From positions 12,306,065-12,370,064 of the forward strand of contig NC_033626.1 of the NCBI RefSeq assembly GCF_001540865.1: a DNA stretch of 64,000 nucleotides, given 5' to 3'. Below, in pieces: positions 1 through 14,117 of the stretch (position 1 is its first letter; every line of letters starts with the position of its first letter). Made by a program: the position numbers and the translations under genes. This stretch comes from Ananas comosus. Taxonomy: Eukaryota > Streptophyta > Magnoliopsida > Poales > Bromeliaceae. The notes below the pieces were generated by a model that saw nothing but the letters and a program-made list of their open reading frames with translations, did no database searches and was not told the DNA's origin.

Positions 1-68
1 TATAAAAATCTGTAACTTTACATATGTGCGCTTTACGCAAGAAGCATACAGTGTACTAACAGGTCTAC

Positions 69-2824
<2,756 letters not shown>

Positions 2825-4150
2825 TTCTCCTTTAATGAATTGGAATTGTTCAGTACTCTATTCTTGATCAGTTTGTGGGCTTTTTTCAGAGCTGTGACAC
2901 TTTTTTTGGTTTGGAGGGAATGCACAAGACTTGTTGTTTAAATAGTCCCAACAATTCAATGGATCAGTTCACGACGGTGTATTGCACAGAAGATTGTGGA
3001 ACATTGAATTTTTTGTTTTGACATTGAAACTTGTTTGGTCCAAAATTTTCGACAGAGAAATGCGATGCTTCCAGCAGGTTCATCATCAGTTCTTCGTCGG
3101 CGCTTTCCTTAGTCGTCTTATTTTCGTTCTCGCAGGATCCAGAACTCTCGATCCAGAACTCTCTTGATTTACAGAGAGAGCTTGGTAAATGTGGTTGGGG
3201 TACTTGCAAGGCTCATTTGTGGGGTTTATGATAGACACTTGTTTGTGAAGGTCATTTTCTCTTGTGCTGCTGCTACAGAGATCAGATAAATATAAAGCAC
3301 AAAAGAAGTCATCACACGTCGGCTGATATCGTACATGTGGAAGCATTATATCCGTCCATTTGATTCGTAATTGACAATGTTCTAACATGTGGGCCAAAAT
3401 TGAGGGAGAAATCTTTGGACTTGTCCATATCATGAGTTCAAATAATTGTGATGGAAATAAACTGAGAATAACTGGTTAAGAGAGACGTTGATAAATCTGA
3501 TTCATATTCATATCCATCTCAATCAAATATGATCGTAAAATTTAACATCCATTTAATATTTGTATCCGCGTGTAAAATATGAACGTGTAATTTCTGCTTC
3601 TGTCAGAGTTAAATTTGCGAAAGCAGAAACAAATGGCGCGATCAAATAACTGATTGATTGCGTCGTGCGCACAGAAAATATAACATTCCAACCAATAAAA
3701 ATTTTGGTTAGAAGGTAATAATTCAAACGTAAATTTCCTGGCATTACCTTTTCTGAAAAGATTTCTGCATTTGCTGGAGACAGAGGAAGCATTTTATGCA
3801 GCACATGGCTCGGCCTCGCTAAGTATTTCACTATTTCTCTTCTTTTCCAACAAATCATCAACCAAATAGTTATTAGTAAAGTTCGAAACATTACAACAGG
3901 ACTCAAATGTTTTCTGAAAACATGCCTCCAAAATCACTCAGGCATTCATGGTCTTTGTCAGCGTTTTCTATAGCGCGTCATAAGCGCACCTTCCTAGATT
4001 GAAAAGACCGATCTGAAAGTTAAAAGGGAGAAAAAAAAAAGTCCAAAAAGAACCGATATCGAAAAAACCTTTCAAGCTGCAAAAAGAGTTTAGCAGCTCA
4101 TTCTTATTCTTTCCCGTGCAAAATCCTCCCAATGGGTGGCGACTTCTATC
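2825..4150. other. Intergenic: FTSH6 upstream region and dehydrogenase 3' flank
   Basis: I see no supported gene here. The FTSH6 leader and core promoter occupy roughly 2825-2950. The rest is AT-rich, and its short open frames lack codon bias or recognisable motifs. The 3' UTR of the malate dehydrogenase gene should lie just below 4151. Confidence 0.5.
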
Positions 4151-5392
4151 TTAAGCAGGTGCAGCCGCTTCTGCTTGCTTTTTCTGCACAAAAGCCACTC
4201 CTTTCTCAATACTCGCCTTCAACTCCGGCTTCAATGCTTCAAGCATCTGCGATTCATACTCCGTTAACCCCTCGAGATCGGCAGATATGATAGCTTCCAC
4301 TCCTTTCCTCCCAAGCTTCACCCTCGAAGCAAAGAACGGCAGCTCGGTCAGATCGGATTGAACATACGAACATTCGTACACATCCCCATCTCCATCCAAT
4401 GCCCTAAGCGACGACTCCAGAAACCGGGCTGCAGCATAGGCCATCGAAAGCGTAGCGGATCCCGCACCTGCCTTTGCCTCCACCACCTCTGTCCCAGCAT
4501 TTTGTATCCTCACAGTTAGCTCTTCAACCTCTCCCTGACTGAATGTCACCAATGGCCTGGTCTTCGATAACAAGGGCAAGATTGTGATTCCGGCATGGCC
4601 GCCAACAACAGGGACGTCCACATCAATGAGCCTGAGATTCTTCCTCTGTGCAACGAAAGTGTTAGCCCTAACAACATCAAGAGTCGTAACGCCAAAGAGC
4701 TTCTTAGGGTTGTATACGCCCTTCTGCTTAAGCACTTCCGCAGCTATTGGCACAGTCGAATTGACTGGGTTGCTGATAATGAGGATAAATGCGTCGGGAC
4801 AGTTATCTGCAACTGCCTCGACTAATGTCTTCACAATGTTGGCATTTACATTGAATAGATCATCGCGGGTCATGCCTGGCTTTCTGGGGACGCCTGCAGG
4901 AATGACCACCACATCCACGCCCTTGAGACAGTTGGCTAATTCCAATTGACCAGTGAAATCCAAGACTTGGGAAGGGGTGTTGCAGTGGCTGAGGTCAGCG
5001 GCGACTCCTTTCACATTTGCAATATCGTAGAGGTGCAAGGCTGAGACGAGCGGAGACATTTTGACTAAAAGAGCTAAGGGTTGCCCGATCCCACCAGCTG
5101 CACCAAGGATTGCCACTTTGAAAGTTGAAGCTCTGGGCTGGAACTGATTTCTGAAACTCGTCTTTGGCGAGATCTTTGGAACAATTGATGCTTGGAGAGC
5201 GCCATTACTCTCTTTGGCTAAAAAGGACGACTCTGCTTCGATGTTAATTGAAGATGCTGCTTTTAGACCACTGAAACTAGAAAAGGATTTTGGGCTGCTA
5301 AGTTTTAAGCCCAAGGGCTTTGATTTTGCCCCCAGTCCAACTTGAGCATTGACGGAGCTGATGGAAACAGATGTGAGTGCTGTGGATGCCAT
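4151..5392 (-). CDS. Plastidial NAD-dependent malate dehydrogenase
   Basis: A single 413-codon coding exon. It catalyses malate + NAD+ to oxaloacetate + NADH and supports malate shuttling and plastid redox balance. The first 90 or so residues are Ser-rich, as in a chloroplast transit peptide, and are followed by the nucleotide-binding loop GAAGGIGQ at 97-104. Further MDH signatures are [19 protein letters not shown] (substrate arginines), [20 protein letters not shown] (catalytic Asp) and VGGHAGITI (catalytic His). The long transit peptide and intronless coding region match the plastid NAD-MDH, as opposed to the mitochondrial or glyoxysomal forms or the redox-regulated NADP enzyme with its terminal cysteine extensions. 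The start is the first ATG of the open frame and begins a typical MAST transit sequence. The leader probably continues in an upstream exon near 7.7 kb. Confidence 0.95.
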   Translation of the reverse strand: MASTALTSVSISSVNAQVGLGAKSKPLGLKLSSPKSFSSFSGLKAASSINIEAESSFLAKESNGALQASIVPKISPKTSFRNQFQPRASTFKVAILGAAGGIGQPLALLVKMSPLVSALHLYDIANVKGVAADLSHCNTPSQVLDFTGQLELANCLKGVDVVVIPAGVPRKPGMTRDDLFNVNANIVKTLVEAVADNCPDAFILIISNPVNSTVPIAAEVLKQKGVYNPKKLFGVTTLDVVRANTFVAQRKNLRLIDVDVPVVGGHAGITILPLLSKTRPLVTFSQGEVEELTVRIQNAGTEVVEAKAGAGSATLSMAYAAARFLESSLRALDGDGDVYECSYVQSDLTELPFFASRVKLGRKGVEAIISADLEGLTEYESQMLEALKPELKASIEKGVAFVQKKQAEAAAPA

Positions 5393-5424
5393 TGTACAGT
5401 GTGAAGTAAATCACAGAAAATGAC

Positions 5425-7693
5425 CTAACGTTCACACAAAAAACATACAAGACAAGAGAGGAAAGAGATGGTCAAACAACAAAGCAAAACGCCAACAGAT
5501 AAACTTAAAAAAACCTCTAGGATTAATCTCTTAAAGAAGCAAAAAAAAAGTAATGAAACTTAGCTTTGTATATCGTCATGAACTACAGTACTTGCATGCA
5601 GAACTAATTGTAGATAGATGCCAAATATTTCTCACACACGGAACAGATGACAATTCCATCAGACACTGTGCAACTGATTTGATTGATGTACAATAGGTCA
5701 AAACAAAATCAGATTTCTCAGCTAAATGAGCACAAAGTCTCACTTGTCGGATCGTTGGCGCTAACCATTAATCCCAAAAGCTCGTACTGTTAGAAATATG
5801 CAACCAATTCACTTAAAGCGTACAGATACAGCGCCCACGTGTCTCGATTGTGACTCGGTCCAACCAGTCTCACGCCACTTCGAACATGATTCGGCCCACA
5901 TGGCCTCACGCCATTTCGAACATTACTCGGCCCAACATGGCCTCCCGCCACAAGGCAGGATGCTGGCCCATTTAAGCCAACATCACTGACCAAGCAAGCC
6001 GTCAACAGATCTAGTCCATTTTCTCAATTACTATAGGATATAACCATAAGCACGTGGGAACTTTTTATATTGTAAGAAACATAGTCAGGATATGGAAAGA
6101 TTATAAAGTATCAAGTACCTGAATATCACATGTGATCAAATTTTATATGCAAGTGTATATCAAACTCTCATAATGCTAGGATAGCAAGAAAGTAGAAAGC
6201 TACATTCAAATATTACATATCTTCTCAAAATGTCCTCTTAGTTGCTCTTCACAAGTAAAACACAAAGAATTAATGACGCAATATTTTTGTAGTCACGACT
6301 AAAAGAAGATTAAGGTTGTTTGGACACCAGTAGGATGCAAGGCTGAAAGACCCAAAAAATCCTAGATACAGCCTGGGCACTCAAGTAACCAGCTAATAAT
6401 TCGGGTAGTTCAAAGTATCCTAAAAGGCCTCTCAAGTAGTTAATCAGAATAGGAAACCATTAATTAATCAAGATACAAGCAAACAAAAGGCTTGAACTTC
6501 ATTACTTAACATGGGAAATCAGAAACAAGAACAACAAGAAGTAATTCACAGTAAACAACATAAAGGTTAAAGGGTTTCGAGGGTGATATTTGGCTACACA
6601 GGGAAAATTAAGTTGCTAGGTGGTACAGTTCCACGTAAAACCTTTGAAAACAAATACCATAAATAAAGAGCATTTCATGGCAAAGAAGATTTACATTTAT
6701 TGGCATTTGATTTGGTGTAAAGTGAAAACAATTTGCAGGGCATACATATTTTATTTGCAAGACAAGGAGACAGAGAGTGAGGGTAAGGCAGATTAATTTT
6801 TGTTTTCCACGGAAAAAAAAAACAATCCAGAAAACAAGAATGGGTGTTCTCCCTGAAATACATAGACTTGTTCTTCAATGAAAAGGACTTTACATAGAAT
6901 TGTTCTTCAATGAAGAGTATATTACGAGGAACCAAATACTCGGAAGCTTCTTTTCAGCCATAACTCTTTCCAGGCTTCTTTCACGTAGAATCAAATAACG
7001 ACAAAGCCGAGGCCTCTTTTATGTGGAACCAAACCATGCCAAAGCCAAGACCTTTTCTTTGTGAAACTAAACAATGTCAAAGCCGAGACCCTTTTCAACA
7101 TGAAACCAAACAACACCACAGCCGAAACCTCTTTTACGTGAACTGAGCAATGCCAAAGCCGATATCATATGAATCTCTAGAATATGTAGAATCTGCATCT
7201 TCTATTGCAGCGGAAAGTACTAATTCGAACCATCCTAAGATTGAGTTTCTTTTCACAGTTGTATTTCCTGATACGAAAAAAAAAAACTACGAGCAATTGC
7301 CATTCACACTGAACAAAAACTTCAATATTATCACTTCTCTCAATCGATCGCACGCACAGAAACGATTCTCTGAGAAATCTCACACACAACTTCCAAATCG
7401 AAACCCACATATGAACAACTCAACACCCGCAAACAGCTCCAAGAAAAATAAGAACTACAATTCAAAACTGTTCCTCCCGGATCCTTCAACTAACTTTATC
7501 GCATCCACAGATCGCGAAACCGATCGTATATAATCGACCACTACTTTCGCAATGGACGCATCAAGATCCACAAAGATCCAACCATAATGGAGGTCAAAAT
7601 GAAGCGGAGCTTCCGCACACCACGATCATAATCCAAATCTTAAACCCTAAATCACAGAAAAGAAAAAAAGAACAAAAAGAGGCCAAATAGTAC
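5425..7693 (-). other. Probable 5'-UTR intron of the malate dehydrogenase gene
   Basis: On the minus strand a CT-rich leader-like stretch ends in TTTTTAG|GTACTA (donor at 7693-7692). About 30 bases upstream of the dehydrogenase ATG there is an acceptor, GAACGTTAG, after a T-rich run (exon resumes at 5424). Together they would give a 2.27-kb leader intron with a first exon of roughly 7694-7790. The only structured item inside is a solo LTR at 5745-5982; the rest is AT-rich and non-coding. This is inference from splice signals alone. The leader-like exon could belong to another transcript. Confidence 0.35.
5745..5982 (-). mobile_element. Solo LTR of a small (TRIM/SMART-like) retrotransposon
   Basis: A 238-bp unit that on the minus strand begins TGTTGGCTTAAATGGGCC and ends CGATCCGACA, that is, TG...CA ends. 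It is flanked by a perfect 5-bp target duplication TCACT (5740-5744 and 5983-5987). The same LTR bounds the complete element at 34477-35168. Inside are two copies of a 36-bp unit containing GGCCCA..ATGGCC. No interior remains, so this is the product of LTR-LTR recombination. Confidence 0.88.
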
Positions 7694-8067
7694 CTAAAAA
7701 GAGGATTCGCGGAGCTTGTTGGAGGGGACGGAGACGGCGAGGAAAGGGAGAGAGAGACGCATTTCTATTTGTGCACGCACGGGTCGGCGGGAGTTGGGGA
7801 GCGATCATCGATGCTCTCTAAGAGCAGCGCAGATCACGACCGTTGGTTTCGGAGGCGTGAATGGACGGTCGAGATGGCGCGACCGACCGGGTGGGCGCCC
7901 GCCTCGTTTGAATCGAACGGTCGTGGCCCGTTACGTCGCGCCGAGCCACTTTCGGGTGCTTCTTCTGTTGGGCCTCGGGGCCCACCACCAGCAGATCTTT
8001 GGGCTCACGTGATACACCATTCGCAATCAGAAGGCGCGGACAGGGTTTGACAATTGAGGAAGGTAAC
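7694..8067. other. GC-rich leader and upstream region, no coding support
   Basis: The block holds a CT-rich stretch on the minus strand that looks like a plant 5' leader (candidate first exon of the dehydrogenase transcript, about 7694-7790), then a GC-rich tract up to 8050. Open frames exist on both strands, but their translations are low-complexity and overlap antisense to one another, so I do not call a protein. Confidence 0.35.
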
Positions 8068-8237
8068 ACCGGCCGTCTCTAGCACAAGTGGTAAAGAATT
8101 TGATGGTTGATACCCGAGATCCCGAGTTCGAATTCTAGTTGAATTGAATTTTAGTTGATTCATATTTTCAGCTAAATTTATTTCTAAATGAAATAAACGA
8201 AACTGGTAACATGCTACCTATCTCTTAAAAAAAAAAT
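8068..8237 (+). mobile_element. SINE, tRNA-derived family (copy A)
   Basis: Member of the SINE family that recurs across the window. It has an A-box-like AGCACAAGTGGTAAAGAA, a B box GAGTTCGAATTCTAG, the body TTTATTTCTAAATGAAATAA, then ACATGCTACCTATCTCTTA and an A-tail. It is flanked by a 16-bp target duplication (8052-8067 and 8238-8253; one mismatch). Confidence 0.85.
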
Positions 8238-8253
8238 AATTGAGGAAAGTAAC

Positions 8254-9143
8254 AAAATATTCAATCAATTTGGAAACAAAATTAAAAACAATAATTTTAT
8301 ATTATTAAAAAAAATTAAATTAAGGTGTTCTAGCCTGATGGTGTGGTCCTCAAGCAAGCCGCACCGCACGGCTTTCCCAAAAATTTTACGGTTGCTAGTC
8401 ACAAACGTGGGCCGCACCGCACGGCCGAACAGACGCTTTGTTAACACCGCACAGCAACTTTCTGGAAGGTAGTAGTAGCTTGTAGGCTTTAGGAAAAAAA
8501 CAGCTGGCCGCACCTGTCTGTACTCCTGGTAGGTAAATAGCGACCAACTCACCAACCCACTCCACCCCGTTCCAGTGATGGTCTTAAATTAGTTTTAAAA
8601 ATTAATTTTTATTACAGTACAAAAATAAAATGAAATTCTGAACTTTTTAGTTTTTAGTTAATATTATATAAAGAAACTGTTTGGGCCGAGCCGGGTCTAT
8701 CCACGAATGGGTCACTAGCAGAAAGGTACAGTTGCTGCTGATAGCGTTCTTGAAAGATTGCTTCCTTCAACTCTAAAAAAGTACTCTATGCAGCTTCCTA
8801 CTGAGGAGGATGATTTCTCCATCGATCATAGTTCCATTAATATATCTACAATGTATTATAAATGCACGTTCATAGAAACCCTTTGATCAATCAAATTCAT
8901 TAATGTTATCACTAATATTTCCTAGCATGAAGAAGCTAGCAGCAAAACAATACAAGAAAAAAGTTGCAGTGAAACTTGTTATTATTAACTTAGAACCTGC
9001 CACATTGACACTACAACAAACAATGGTTGAAAGAAGATCTCAGGAGTCAAGTACCATCCTCCCTCATGCTTACCATAACCTCAATTTGTCGAAAATCATG
9101 CTATATATCCACTCCGTTTAACTCGGCAAAGCTGCTAAAAAAA
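8254..9143. other. Intergenic, nothing recognised
   Basis: This is the stretch between the SINE and the 3' end of the CHLP gene. The part near 9143 should be CHLP 3' UTR. I see no domain-bearing frame, RNA gene or repeat structure beyond GC-skewed short direct repeats (GCCGCACCGCACGGC) near 8360-8420. Confidence 0.4.
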
Positions 9144-10901
9144 TCACAAGGCAATCTTGTTCATCTCCCTCCGCAACGCGCTCGCCCTCACCAAGCTCCC
9201 GATGGTGTTCACGGCGAGCTTGAGATCATCCAATGGGTTACCCGGCACGACCCGCTTGTATAAGTAGCTGTCGAAGGTCATCTTCTGCACGTACTCGTCG
9301 GCGCACATCTCGACAAAGGCCTCGCGGGCCGCGTTGGAGCGGTAGAACACCTTCTGCAGCACGTCGAGCACCTTGTACGTCGGCCAGTACAGCTTGTCGA
9401 ACCGCTCCAGGTACTTCCGCAGGTCGCTCTCGTCGATCATCCGCGTGCCGTTCTCCGACCCTTCCACAATGGCCTCCGCACACATCCGCCCGCTCTTCGC
9501 AGCGAAGTAGATGCCCTCGCCGGAGCACTTCGTCACGTACCCAGCCGCGTCGCCCACGAGGGTCACGCGCCCGGACACCCTGCACGCATCAAACCAAAGG
9601 GGTTCAGTTTAATTTCATAGTTTGTTCATCATCCGCTGCTGAAATGCGCTTGCAACTAGTACAATTGATTAATCATCACTAAACCGTACTAAACAAGTCA
9701 GGTATTAGGATTGATCGCGTGTGGCAGGACTGAGATATTCTTTAGATGAGAAAGAGGTAAATTGACGAGTTTTTCATTCTCTCAATTGATTTTAGACATA
9801 AATTCTCATTGAACTATAAAATTGGATATAAATTGGAGTTAAAGTTAACTGCATTTCAGTAATTAATGTACGAGCGTACGTACCTTCGGGGGCGGGGGTG
9901 CTCGGGGATGGGGTGAGCCTCGACGCGGATGATCTTGCCGCCGTCGATCTTATCCCTGGCGCGCAGCCGCGTCGCCGCCTGGAACCGCTTGATGTCGGCC
10001 TTGTGCGTGACGGTGCCGGTGCCGACAGCCACGTGGTCGCACTTGGGGAAGACCCACCCGTAGAAGTCCGGCGACACGTCGTCGCCGACGTACATCTCCG
10101 CCCTCTCCCTGTAGTACTCCATCTTCCCCTCCGGTATCCGCACCCTCTCCTGGAACGCTATGGCGTACTCGTAGTCCCCCGCCCCCATCTCCCTCGCCAC
10201 CCGCGAGTTCGCCCCATCCGCGCCCACCACCGCGTCCACCTCCACCGCCCTCCGCTCCCCCACCGCCGCGCCCCCTTTCGCGTACTCCGTGTAGTGGATC
10301 GTGTACGCGCCGTCGCCGTTGGGATCCCGCGGGGCAGCGGAGGTAGGCGTCGAGCACCTCGCGGCGGACCATGCCGATGAACTCGCCCGGGCCGAGGGTG
10401 CGCCCGATGTCGACGGCCACGTTCGAGGGGGAGATCATCTTCATCTTCGTCACGCGCCGGTCGATAAGGTCCAGCGGGAGCCCAAACTCGTCCACCATGC
10501 ACAGCGGGATCGCGCCCCCGCACGGCTTGCAGTTGTCCAGCTTCCGCTCGATCAGGATCGTCTCCACCCCGCCCTTCGCTAGGGTTTCCGCCGCCGCCCC
10601 CCCGGCCGGNGAGGAAGAGGCCGTTCACCACGGCGGCGCCCGCGGCGGCGGCGCGGGAGCGGAGGTAGGCGTCGAGCACCTCGCGGCGGACCATGCCGAT
10701 GAACTCGCCCGGGCCGAGGGTGCGCCCGATGTCGACGGCCACGTTCGAGGGGGAGATCATCTTCATCTTCGTCACGCTCGGAGCGATGAGGACGTTAACG
10801 AGAGGATTGGGTTCGCGCGGGGCCCGGCGGAGCCCGACGAAGGGGCGGAGCGAGGGGTCGCGGCGCGCGGCGGCGGCGGCGGTGGAGGTGAGCGACGCCA
10901 T
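9144..10901 (-). CDS. CHLP: Geranylgeranyl diphosphate reductase (CHLP), first exon scrambled
   Basis: Plastid flavoprotein that reduces the geranylgeranyl chain to phytyl for chlorophyll, tocopherol and phylloquinone. The minus-strand 3' part is intact. An exon ending HPRPR (9884, donor GTACGT) joins the last exon 9579-9144, which begins VSGRVTLVGDAAGYVTKCSG and ends at TGA. Diagnostic stretches include DNCKPCGGAIPLCMV, VEVDAVVGADGANSRVA, EMYVGDDVSPDFYGWVFPK and the FAD motif LVGDAAGYV. The 5' part is not collinear with the family. An N-terminus (10901-10778) runs into a 120-bp segment (10777-10658) and a short tail. After the N at 10610 comes an earlier block (AAAETLAKGGVETILIERK), then the same 120 bp again (10455-10336). 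The GxGxxG dinucleotide fold falls at the joint and is missing. I take this as misassembly of a real gene, not a pseudogene. Confidence 0.85.
10336..10777. repeat. Perfect 120-bp direct repeat around an N joint inside CHLP
   Basis: Positions 10336-10455 and 10658-10777 are identical and encode VTKMKMISPSNVAVDIGRTL and the following residues to DAYLR. The N at 10610 lies between them. Sequence left and right of each copy belongs to different parts of the protein. Confidence 0.9.
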
Positions 10902-11590
10902 TTTTCCTATCTCCCCCTTTTCTCGATCCTTTTCCCTTCCCCCACCTCGTGATGGGGTGTTGGTTTCGGGGTACTTTTCAGTGATGGGGGGATATAATTT
11001 TGTGGTTTTGGATAGGGTGGCGGAGATTGTGCTTCTTTTCCTACCGTCGGATTGGAGAAGTTGGACGACGCGGATGGAATGTGGATGAGGTATCAGATTC
11101 TCTCTTTTTGTGTTTTTTTTTTTTTGAAATTTTATTTTATTTTGCTAGCGTAATTATTCTATTTATTTATGCGGATGACATTGTGCAACGTAGCTTAGTG
11201 CCCCTTTGTGGAGGAATTCTACGCTGTCGCACTTGCACCACATCATTAATAATAAGTCAATCACATTCCTTCTTTTTAAATAAAAGTATAATAAAAATAT
11301 TTTTTTACAATCATGATGGGACAAATATTTTTAAAAAAATTAATTTGATTGATTTGTTACACCACATCACTAATATACCCGTTGTATTCTAGAATTTTTT
11401 CCCTTTGTGGGATTGCGAGAGCGAAACTTTTATGTTGGACGACGATGTACGAGCGAGCAAATTTACGACGATGTGTGAGCGAACAAATTTCCGACACACG
11501 TGTGACGAAAAAATTAAGATTTTTTCCTTATGATGATTTTTTCATTTTTTTCTCGGTCTGATGGTATGAGTTATTTTAAGATTATTTTTT
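10902..11590. other. CHLP upstream region, nothing else recognised
   Basis: The first 60 bases are a CT-rich (minus-strand) leader of CHLP. The remainder turns AT-rich and carries no gene I can support. Confidence 0.4.
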
Positions 11591-11726
11591 TTAAGAGATA
11601 AATAATGTGCTATCCGTTTCGTTTTATTTTATTTATAAATAAATTTAGTTAAAATCAACTAGAATTCGAACTTCGGATCTCGAATACCAACCATCAAATA
11701 TTTTGCTACTTGCACTAGAGAACGAC
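11591..11726 (-). mobile_element. SINE (copy B)
   Basis: Same family as copy A in reverse orientation: B-box region AGAATTCGAACTTCGGATC and the tail GTGCTATCCGTTTCG near the left end. Flanked by a 12-bp duplication AGATTATTTTTT / AGATTGTTTTTT at 11579-11590 and 11727-11738. Confidence 0.75.
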
Positions 11727-12202
11727 AGATTGTTTTTTATAATTATATCTGTTTTTAAAATAATAGACTTATTTAAATAAAGTTTTGGCTCAAAATTCCT
11801 TTTAGATGTGTTACTTAAACTATCCATTTTACAATTCTGAAAATGAAACTTTATATTAGAAAAAGTAGTTCACTTACCTTCAAACATTCTTCAAAATATT
11901 ATTATTGAGATAGTATTGTTAGGTGATCATCAGTTATTAGTAAGCACTGGAGAGTTAATGTTATTCAATTTGATATTTACAGCACAATTGCTGATTACTA
12001 TTCTATTTCTGGCCTCTCATATGACCACTTTAGATTTTTATTCTAATTGAATAGCTCTAGTTTTTTTTTTCTATATTTAACAAGCTATGAACTTTTTTTT
12101 TTGAGAGAGAAAAGGTTGCATATATACTAATCAATTCGTTTATATTTTTAAATATGAAACAGGCTAAAAATACTAAACAATTCAGTTTCAAACTTGAAAT
12201 TT

Positions 12203-12355
12203 TTTTTTTTTTGAGAGAGATAGGTAGTATACTAACCGCTTCATTTATTTCATTTAGAAATAAACTTAGCTGGAAATATGAATCAACTAGGATTCGAACT
12301 TGGGTCTCGAATACCAACCACCAAATCCTTTGCCACTTCCTTTAGGGATGGTCGG
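12203..12355 (-). mobile_element. SINE (copy C)
   Basis: Reverse-oriented SINE starting with the T-run (A-tail), then GAGAGAGATAGGTAGTATACTAACC and a B box GGATTCGAACTTGG on the + strand. A 16-bp target duplication with one mismatch lies at 12187-12202 and 12356-12371. A degraded partial relative may precede it at 12080-12150. Confidence 0.85.
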
Positions 12356-12958
12356 TTCGAACTTGAAATTTGAATACCAAATATCAAGTTTTTAGCCAAT
12401 ACGTTATGAACTTAGGTTTTTCAAATAGAAAACACGTTTCAGAGCAATTGGGAATTGGGACAATTACGCCTCTGTTTCTGCAGTTGCGGCAAACAAAATG
12501 TTGAGTTCATAGAAAGATTTAAATATTACAAAATTTTGACTGTCAAAGAACACGCAATGACGCAATTCATAAACTTTACTCAGAAAATCGGGTTAGGCCA
12601 ACTCCTCACTAGCCGTTAAAACCAAGGCCCTGGACTCCCTCTTGTGGTAAGTGGTTGAAATTAGGAGTTTGGTGCATCCAAAATTTTCTAACCCCTCGAT
12701 CATCTCATCATACTCTGCGCCACAAAATCTCACCTTCGTCGTCTTAATACACAATCACACCGTCTTTTTCCCTGCTCCCCCACTCCTCAACCTCTCTGTT
12801 GAAGTCTCAACTACACATCTTCTGCTACAACCAAAGCTTTCATTCTCGGACATATATCTCTACTCTCGATCACCTGCTTAAATACACAGGAGGACTCAAT
12901 CGCAACTATTCCTTACTTAAGCCATCCATCACGTGGGCTCCTCTCAAATCCGTTTCCA
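12356..12958. other. Upstream region of the GDSL lipase gene
   Basis: AT-rich to mixed sequence with the probable leader of the lipase transcript in its last 100 bases. I see no other gene. Confidence 0.35.
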
Positions 12959-14062
12959 ATGGAGAGAAGAAGAACCAAGCTGGCCGTTGCAGTGGCTCTG
13001 CTTCTGATCTTCGGGCTCGCGAGCCAGAAATGTTCTTGCGACGTCGTGCAGTTCATTTTCGGAGACTCGTTGTCGGACGTCGGGAACAACAATTACCTCA
13101 CCAAGAGCTTGGCCCGCGCAGCGCTTCCCTGGTACGGGATCGACTTCGGCAACGGCATGCCGAACGGGCGGTTCAGCAACGGCCGCACTGTCGCAGATAT
13201 TATAGGTTATGTACAACTCTTATGATCGAACTCTTTCTGGCCAGTTTTAAGTATTTGATATGAAACGGTGAGAAGTCTAGCCAGATTCTTCTTTCTGAAC
13301 CTTTTAACGAATGTTCCAGGTGACAACATGGGCCTCCCACGGCCGCCTGCATTTCTCGACCCAACACTAGATGAGAACGTGATATTCAAGAACGGAGTCA
13401 ACTACGCCTCCGGCGGCGGCGGAATCCTAAACGAGACCTCATCCCTCTTCGTGAGTATTCATTAAAACTTGGATCACTTCCGCCAAATTTCAAAGTAATA
13501 ACTGTTTGTTGGTGTAAATATACAAAGATAAAAGTTATAGTATAAAAAGTACAATGATTGTCGACGAGTGGATCTAAGTTGAGACACGAAAACCACTCTC
13601 TCTTCAAGGAGATTCAAGTTATATGCGGTTGGCAAAGTTTTCGAATCGATACAGTAGAATACTGGTTTATCCCCTTCAGGATACAATAACTCGACTCCTG
13701 CTGTGGCTTCACTCATTCTGCACAAATAGAGATGAGTCCAACTTTTCACTAAGAAAAATACTTTTTTTTAGCCTCACTCTCTCTCGCATAAATAGAATAA
13801 AAATATTTTTTTTGTCATGTTTAAAGAGTAGATAAGCTTTCTACATATAAGTTTTGCCTATAGGATACAAGATATAAAAGCCATAAGTTACAATTTATTT
13901 AGTTGCAAATTTAATTAGGAGTTATAGGAATAAGTTTAAAAATAAATTTTCATAAATCTCCTTAACTTAATTGCAAATTTAAAAGTCACAATTGAAATGC
14001 AATGGTTATACGAGTTTTACCACAAATGTAAGAGTGAAGAGGTCGCAACTTCACTTGATGCA

Positions 14063-14117
<55 letters not shown>

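Noticed and set aside
1..68. Upstream-of-stop sequence as part of another gene
   Set aside because: Only 68 bases are visible; most likely the 3' UTR of the FtsH gene, with nothing more to support.
7150..8050. Plus-strand frames of 78-127 codons upstream of the dehydrogenase
   Set aside because: No domain, no splice partners and AT-rich or low-complexity translation. The region fits an intron and leader of the minus-strand gene better.
9233..10952. Plus-strand open frames opposite the CHLP exons
   Set aside because: Arg/His/Pro-rich shadows of a GC-rich coding exon; the minus strand has all CHLP signatures.
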